Shown: one piece after another, positions 41,701 through 50,700 of the stretch | Layout of the letters: each line of letters opens with the position of its first letter | How positions within the stretch are numbered: the stretch's first letter is position 1 | Origin: Liolophura sinensis | Lineage: Eukaryota > Mollusca > Polyplacophora > Chitonida > Chitonidae | NCBI RefSeq assembly: GCF_032854445.1 | Contig: NC_088301.1 | Coordinates: forward strand, 32,348,402 to 32,412,401 | Direction: 5' to 3' | DNA length: 64,000 nucleotides | Translations under genes and position numbers: made by a program | Notes under the pieces: model-generated | The model's database searches: none | Told to the model about the DNA's origin: nothing | Seen by the model: the letters and a program-made list of their open reading frames with translations, nothing else

Positions 41701-44700
41701 AGGATTCGCCCAAAATCTTGCATTACTCAAGTCCAAATCAGATTACCTTGAATAATGCATCATGTAAGGTCAAGTTACATGTACATGTAGCCTCGTACAT
41801 ACACAGTCCTAATGTACACTCACCTGGCCTGGCTTGTTCCCTTTAGCTCTCTCGGGCTGGTTGAACTTTTTCTTCATTATCCTGTGTTTCTTTGGCCTTG
41901 GATTATGGCTAGGCGTAGCAGTAACTGATGCTTTTCCAAGATTCAACATTTCCTCTTTGTGATTTATCTCTCTTCCCTCACCTCCTTTCATCTGTCTAGC
42001 TACATGTAAGTTTTGTTCAGGGGGTTGTGCCAAATTTGGAGCAGGTTCATGCTGACTGATAACCTCTTGCGGTTCAGGACTCCTAGCTTCCTCTTGCTGT
42101 TCAAGACTCCTAGCTGCCACCTGTGGTTTGTGCGTCCTAGCTGCTTCCTGTCGATCATGTCTTATAACTGCCTCCTGGGAGTCATGCCACCTAGCTGGCT
42201 CTTGCGGCTCATGCCTTCTGGATTCCTTTAGAGGTTCATGATTTCTGGCTTCCTGTTGTGGTTCATGCCTCTTACCTACCTCTTGCGGTTCATGCCTCTT
42301 GAATGTTTCCTTTGAATAAGGCCTGCTGAACTGAAACACAAGCTTTTGATTTTTTAATTTGTTGTTCTCTTCATTCTCTTCATGCTCTTTGACAGGAAAA
42401 CTGTCTACAGCTTTCAGGCTTTGAAATGAATTTTCAGCTTTCATGAATACTGATGGAGTAGCAGTTCTGCTGACTGTCCTTCTCCCAGACTGAGCCTGGT
42501 TGGAATCACCATACAGAAACCCAATAGCCTGCTGTAATTCCTGCTCATCTCTGGTCAATCCAGGCTCCTCCTCTTCTTGTTGCAAATTTTGATAGACATG
42601 TGGCGCCTCTTTTAAGTCAGCCCCTTGTCCTTTCACAGCCACTTGAGCCCTCCCCTCTCGAGCCCACAAGCTGTCAATCCTGTCAGACCATGCCCTATCC
42701 TTGTCAAGCTCACTGTCAATGCGATTGTCATCCTCTCTTAGCCACTGGTCTTTGTCTTCACCTCCATCAAGACTCTCAACCGCATTTTTGACTGACAGAT
42801 CTTCAATGTCCCCTTCAATGATCTTCTGTACACTGGTAGGTGATGTCTTGTTACTTGGCCCTGCCTCTTCTCTGGTGGAATGTGCTGTCTGGTATAAACA
42901 TCCAAAAACACAATGTAAGTATCTTTGATGACAAATTTCTTGTGACCTTTAAGTGAGTCCATCACAGTAATGGTGAAATGGTCAAGCATAATTTATACCT
43001 TGTGTCACCAGAAGTAAACTACATGCATTTGGACAGTATATAATTTGTTCAAAATCTGTCCAAAAATGCCAAGAATAATCACAAGATGGCCTCAGAGGAC
43101 ACTACTCATGCAGTTATCTACCCTTGTTAATATGCAGTCACTTATATCAGGATATGAGTACTGAGCCCACTCTGGCTTGGAAATAACCAATCTGAATTGT
43201 GCTGGCAGACAATCGACATAACAAAAGGTCAAAAACAGGCCCAACATATTGCCGTGGAGACATCTTTGACAGGTAATATTTATATTAAAGTGCTAATGGT
43301 AAATGGTAAACCCCGTCAGGTTTCTAAATGGAGCGAACTCAGAAGTTGGTTTGGAATGCTCTATGGCTGAAAAAATATTCTGTTAAACTCAGAGCAATCT
43401 CCAACAAATGCATCACTTGTTACTCCAGCCTATTTCACTGAGAGCTTCATCACATATTACTCCAGGCTACTGACTGGGTACTTCTTTACAGGTTACTCCA
43501 GCCTACTCATGGAGTACATCATCACATGTTGCCCCAGCCTATTCATTGAGTACTTCATCACATGTTCCTCCAGCCTACTCACTGGGTACTTCATCACATG
43601 TTGCTCCAGCCTATTCATTGAGTACTTCAACACATGTTGCTCCAGCCTATTCATTGAGCACTTCATCACATGTTGTTCCAGCCTATTCATTGAGCACTTC
43701 ATCACATGTTACTCCAGCCTACACATTGGGTATTTCATCATGTTACTCCAGCCTATTCATGGAGTATTTCATCACGTTACTCTAGCATATTCATCGAGTA
43801 CTTCATCACATGTTGCTCCAGCCTATTCATTGGGTATTTCATCATGTTACTCCAGCCTATTCATGGAGTATTTCGTCACGTTACTCCAGAATATTCATCG
43901 AGTACTTCATCACATGTTGCTCCAGCCTATTCATTGAGTACTTCATCACAAGTTGCTCCAGAATATTCATCGAGTACTTCACCACATGTTGCTCCAGCCT
44001 ATTCATTGAGTACTTCATCATAAGTTGCTCCAGCCTAATCAATGAGTACTTCATCACATGTTGCTCCAGCCTATTCATTGAGTACTTACTGATGGATGTG
44101 ACAAAGTCAGTGAGCCCCCAGATATGGAGAGCCTTTGAACCAATCCTTTCACCTCTAGAAACCGGGGTAATGCTATCATCAGGCGAAAAAGCTTCTCTTT
44201 TGTCTTACGCACGGGATCTGTAGGTAAAAAAAACAACAGATATAACATCACTGATATCATTCACTTATATACAAGTATCATAAACCTGAAGACTAAATTA
44301 TTGCTACTGATTCATCTAACGTTTGCTACACTTGACTGTTTTCAAGATGTTAAAAAAAAAATTAAAGAAAAAAAGCTGTGAAGCTTATCTTTGGAGTTAA
44401 TGAGAGGATCAGAAGGTAAAACAGATAATACAAAAATTTATAACTCCTAATGCCAAATTTTGACTTTTAGATCTTTGATTACTGTCTGTTGCCGACAAAA
44501 TATGATGTAATATAATAAAGCGGACTTCATCATGTCATCAGTCATTTCAGCCAATCGTCACTCACTCAGTTTTAAAAGAACATCCAATGAAACTGTGCTG
44601 TAATTCAGAGAGAATGGATACATCTTCCCATTGACAGCTTGGATAACTGTTCGAGAGGAGTTACTGTTGTACAGTAGCACACACTGAAATGTAGAATACA

Positions 44701-47700
44701 GAGAAAACAAAAATGTAACAAAAAAAAAAACAAACAATGTAATGTAACAAACTTGTTGCACAGTTTCAAATTTTTTTTGACTGATTTTACATTAACCAAT
44801 ATACCATATATACTAAGTAGGAACTAATAAAAAAACAAATTATAAATGATAAACAATGATTATTTGACAAACTTTAAAATATAATTAAAGACAATTTTAG
44901 TACTTGAAGGGATACAGCTTAGATGCTTATTGGCTGACAGTGGAGATATGGTTTCCAGGCTGAAACCATCCAACCCTGGTTATGCTTAAAGAAATCTGCT
45001 ATACCTAAAATTCAGCTTAGGCTGGACATAGTCCGGACATGCCTATCTCTCACACCAGCCAATCAGAATCGATTCTACATCTTTTTTTTTAATGGGTTAA
45101 TACTGCTATTATCTCATAAGAATAATACTGAGAAAAATTTATCGAAATTTAAAATACAGAGACAAAAATGTTCTTGATGGAATTAGTTGCATTCATTCCT
45201 GAGAAGCAGAGAAGAAGAAGGCTCACAAAGTTTCCTTACATCAGGAGTGTTGGTAAGAGTTTTACAGATAGGGGCAGGCAAATCTCTCGCTCCTTGGGTC
45301 ACTCTGACTTTATACACAGTTCCATTGTTCTTCCACAGAGCACCGCTGTAAGGAGCATCAATAGTACAGTCCAACCCAGCACGCTGACAAGATGTCTGCA
45401 GCAAACCTTTCAGACTGCTCCATTGGGATGTGAAGTAGTTCAGCTGGACAAGAAATGAAATATATTCATCAAAAGATGTAATAATAAATTACACACTTAA
45501 GAATACACCAACCATGCAGAATTCTTGTCCAAGGATTAGCCAAGGCATATGACATTTACAACTTTATCAATGATTACTTCACAGTGCATACTTTCCCCCA
45601 AAAGTTCATGTCAAAAGAGACAATGCCATTTCAGTGCAAACACTGCTGCAGGGTAAAATGGATTCTTAAAACAGACAAGCAAATTAAAATTTTTTTCATT
45701 TTTCCTCCAGTCAAAATGATGTATGGCTTTTCATACGTATAATTCCCTCGAATACAGTGTAAAGCCTAAGCAAATAAATTTGCAAATGTGTGTAGGTATA
45801 ATACAATATGGTTGAAGACCTTTAAGCATTTTTTTAGCCAATCTTTGAAATCAGTGCTGACTTGTTCCATTTTTTCACCTAACTTTCCAAAGTTATTCAT
45901 CAGTACTTATTTGAAATGATCATGGAAAAGATGACCAAAATTAATAAACTGATGACCTTTATATATTTATTTTATTTACATGAGTGACCGAGAATTTTCA
46001 CAAATACAATGTTTACGGGTGAAAGAAAGCTGAGGTCCTTGACTTAACTACCTGTCTTAATCAGATACACGTATCTTACAAAACTCTTACATTGTAACTT
46101 GAAGGGTACAGGAAAAGGTACTACAAAACCACGAGTACGGATTTAACTAAAATGAAGAAAGGCTCTACCTTCAACATAAAATAATAACCTCATCCATCTT
46201 ACTAACTGTAAAACTGACGCTACAGTAGGAATATTATTTTACATTTAGAAAGGTAAATGCAGAAGATAAGCTGGGAACATGCTTAACTACTGTAATTCTT
46301 CAACCATTTCACATGTTTGCAAGGTGTGAAATGAAAAGTTGCATAAATTGCACTGAGAGTTACTCTTTCATATGCAAAAAAAGGTTGAGGAATTAGTGTA
46401 ATCACAAGTCTCACTCAATGGTCAGACCCTACAACATAGTATTTTTCTTTTGTAACATGTTACCATATTCCCTTGTGGGCTGTTCATGACCAGCGCAAGT
46501 GGAGCAAGGGAGAGAACTCTAGCAACCATTTCCTCAAGCTCGTGAGGCAAAAGACTGTCTGCCAGCTGGGTCAGGTTACTCACGAACACTGTCCCAAACA
46601 TCACCTGAAAATAACAGCGGTCAATTTATAAGATTTGGTGTCTGATCTATAGTGATCATTTCACTTAGAGTGTCTCGGGTAGATTGCTGGCACACCTTTC
46701 CACATACCTGACAAAAGACTGAAGATGCGCCATATTTCATCCTTTCAGTGACGCTGAACATACAAGCATGTCATACAAGAATTACGCAAGATGTTTGACA
46801 TCGCACAACATAGCAGAGCTAACTGTTGTGAGTATCACAACTGCTAGTGTTACATTACCAGATGTACAAAATGTCTTTCTTAACCACTTTATTACATCTT
46901 CAATGCGAGACTCGAGGACAAGATACACACAAGGTCCAAATGACAATATAACGCATCCTTTTCTTCACTGATGTTGCAGTGCGCGTGTACTTCATATATG
47001 TTTAATGAGCACACGTGCACCGATAATTGTGACGTAATAAGGGAAAGAACAAATGAGTTCACAGCTTTGGACTGTCTTGATACAGACGGGAAGGAGTTAT
47101 TTCCTTTAGTTGACTGGTTTCAGAAATTTAGACTTACATGTATATGCCAGACAGGAGTCTAATTGGGCAGCCCCATTCCTGACAAACAATTTAAATGGGA
47201 ACTGTAAGCCTTGTCACTGTTTAAAGCCATCAATATAATTTATTGATGGCTTTCTTTCATATACTGACACATGTATGGCTCTGCGTTATGAGGTCATGAT
47301 TTCATTCATGCCATATAGAAGGTCATTCTGTTAAGATAATACTAAGCCGTGGTCAGTTTATGCAAAGAACTCTTAAACATGCATGAACCTAGCTACCACA
47401 GTGGCCAGTAGTGAAGATGTAACATCTCCCCATGATAGTAAAGTGCAGACAATTCTAAACCGGTTCTGAGCAAAAGGGCAACAATATTTGTGGTACAGCC
47501 TCAATAACTAAAGAGACTGAGTACTGACCTGTGTTTACATTACCTCTGAAATGAGATAAAATCAGAATTCTTGTTCTTAATGAGACTAGTGCTAAATAAA
47601 CCTTTTTTAAGTGAAGAAGTTCACCTGTGGGTCTAAGTATAACTGCTCTACCAAGTCCTGCATATCTCCAGACTCAACAAAACCCAGATTAAAGTTGTCC

Positions 47701-50700
47701 AGCCCTCCACTGTCAGCATTGTCCAAGCAAAACGGAATGTTTGTGTCTGAAAATTACACAAATGTATGCCATATTAGTTGATATGGTTGACAACAAGTTT
47801 TCTCCACAGCGCTTCTTCTTGCTCAAGGCCTTGACCCCACTAGAAGCAAGGGATTCTAGATCATTACAATTTTGAAGGTTGGCCCTTTAACATCTCATCT
47901 ATACCATTAGCCTTTGGCCAAATATAATGTGCATTAAATCTTGAATCTTGAAAACATCTTTCCTCTTTATTTAGACAACAATGTAGCCACTGTCTGCATC
48001 TTCAGTTGATTCTGAATAAAATTGACAAAACTTCATTGATTAAATGTTCTCAAAATAAGTATAACACACCAACAATATAAAGATATGAAATTTCTGTAAA
48101 ATACCTGAAGAGACAATGGCAGCCACGGTAATGTTTGGGTGATCTGCTGCTATTTGGAATGCTGTAACACAATCGCCTATTTCCAGGAAACTTCCAGAAA
48201 GACTGATCTCCCTTCCCACTTCCATCCAGTATGACTTCACCCCAACTGAGCCTCCAAAACTGACAAATTCTAAATAAACCAAGGACTTCAATATTCAGAT
48301 AAGTATTATGAATCAGCACACTGCTGTGATGAGGCTTTTAGTCAATATACATCTCGGATATCACTGTGGTTTACAGATATCATTCATGTACATGACGTTC
48401 AGCAACTGCTGTATTTATACAAAGCTGTAACATGTTTCTGTGTACGTGTACCTACCACTGCTGCATTTAACAAAGCAATAATACGCTTCTGTGTACAAAA
48501 CATTGTTGTATTTAAAGACAGCTATAACATGCTTCTGTGTACATACCATTGGTGCATTTAAACAAAGCTATAACATGCTTCTGTGTACAAACCATTGTTG
48601 TATTTAAAGACAGCTATAACATGCTTCTGTGTATATACCACTGCTGCATTTAAACAAAGCTATAACATGCTTCTGTGTACAAACCATTGTTGTATTTAAA
48701 GACAGCTATAACATGCTTCTGTGTATATACCACTGCTGCATTTAAACAAAGCTATAACATGCTTCTGTGTACAAAACATTGTTGTATTTAAAGACAGCTA
48801 TAACATGCTTCTGTGTATATACCACTGCTGCATTTAAACAAAGCTATAACATGCTTCTGTGTACAAACCATTGTTGTATTTAAAGACAGCTATAACATGC
48901 TTCTGTGTACATACCATTGATGTATTTAAAGACAGCTATAACATGCTTCTGTGTACAACCCACTGATGTATTTAAAGACAGCTATAACATGCTTCTGTGT
49001 ACATACCATTGATGTATTTAAAGACAGCTATAATATGCTTCTGTGTACATACCATTGATGTATTTAAAGACAGCTATAACATGCTTCTGTGTACATACCA
49101 TTGATGTATTTAAAGACAGCTATAACATGCTTCTGTGTATATACCATTGCTGCATTTAAACAAAGCTATAACATGCTTCTGTGTACATACCATTGATGTA
49201 TTTAAGGACAGCTATAACATGCTTCTGTGTACATACTATTGATGTATTTAAAGATAGCTATAATATGCTTCTGTGTACATACCATTGATGTATTTAAAGA
49301 CAGCTATAACATGCTTCTGTGTACATACCATTGATGTATTTAAAGACAGCTATAACATGCTTCTGTGTATATACCATTGCTGCATTTAAACAAAGCTATA
49401 ACATGCTTCTGTGTACATACCATTGATGTATTTAAGGACAGCTATAACATGCTTCTGTGTACATACTATTGATGTATTTAAGGACAGCTATAATATGCTT
49501 CTGTGTACATACCATTGATGTATTTAAAGACAGCTATAACATGCTTCTGTGTACATACCATTGATGTATTTAAGGACAGCTATAACATGCTTCTGTGTAC
49601 ATACTATTGATGTATTTAAAGACAGCTATAATATGCTTCTGTGTACATACCATTGATGTATTTAAGGACAGCTATAACATGCTTCTGTGTACATACCATT
49701 GATGTATTTAAAGACAGCTATAATATGCTTCTGTGTACATACCATTGATGTATTTAAAGACAGCTATAACATGCTTCTGTGTACAAGCCACTGATCTATT
49801 TAAAGACAGCTATAACATGCTTCTGTGTACATACCATTGATGTATTTAAAGACAGCTATAATATGCTTCTGTGTACATACCATTGATGTATTTAAAGACA
49901 GCTATAACATGCTTCTGTGTACAAGCCACTGATCTATTTAAAGACAGCTATAACATGCTTCTGTGTACATACCATTGATGTATTTAAAGACAGCTATAAC
50001 ATGCTTCTGTGTACATACCATTGATGTATTTAAAGACAGCTATAACATGCTTCTGAGTACAAGCCACTGATCTATTTAAAGACAGCTATAACATGCTTCT
50101 GTGTACATACCATTGATGTATTTAAACAAAGCTGTGTTATGCTCCAATACATACTTTAATTTGGACCCCACTCCAGTGGCCTGATTAGGGCTAGAATGTT
50201 TTCAGAAATGAAGATTTTTTTGTAAGGTGCCTAAACACCAAATTATAGTGTCTGATACATTTTTCTGAGTCCATGTCATTGTTGGATCATCAGTTTCACC
50301 ATTGATCTACAGATGTATCTAAATGCCATTGTTGGTACACAAGTGATACATATTTGTGTGTAAATGTCATTGTTGGTACACAACTGATATATTCTTGTGT
50401 GTAAATGTCATTGTTGGTACACAACTGACACATATGTGTGTAAATGTCATTGTTGGTACACAACTGCTATATACTTGCATGTAAATGTCATTGTTGGCAC
50501 ACAGCTGCTATATACTTGCATGTAAATGTCATTGTTGGTACACAACTGACACATACTTGTGTGTACATTTACCTGAATCAGGCAACCTGCCATAGTTCAC
50601 GGCAGAGTAAAGTCTGTCAAATACACTTATTGGGCCATCTTGTCTTGGGTCATCTGACTGCCACAGCATACATGTCAAACACACAAAATCACATTAATTA

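Noticed and set aside
43509-44223. Several long overlapping frames on both strands
   Set aside because: By-products of the 36-bp minisatellite next to exon 8. All frames show the same repeated peptide.
48450-50145. Regular direct repeats resembling a CRISPR array
   Set aside because: Units are contiguous, without unique spacers, in a eukaryotic intron. It is a minisatellite.
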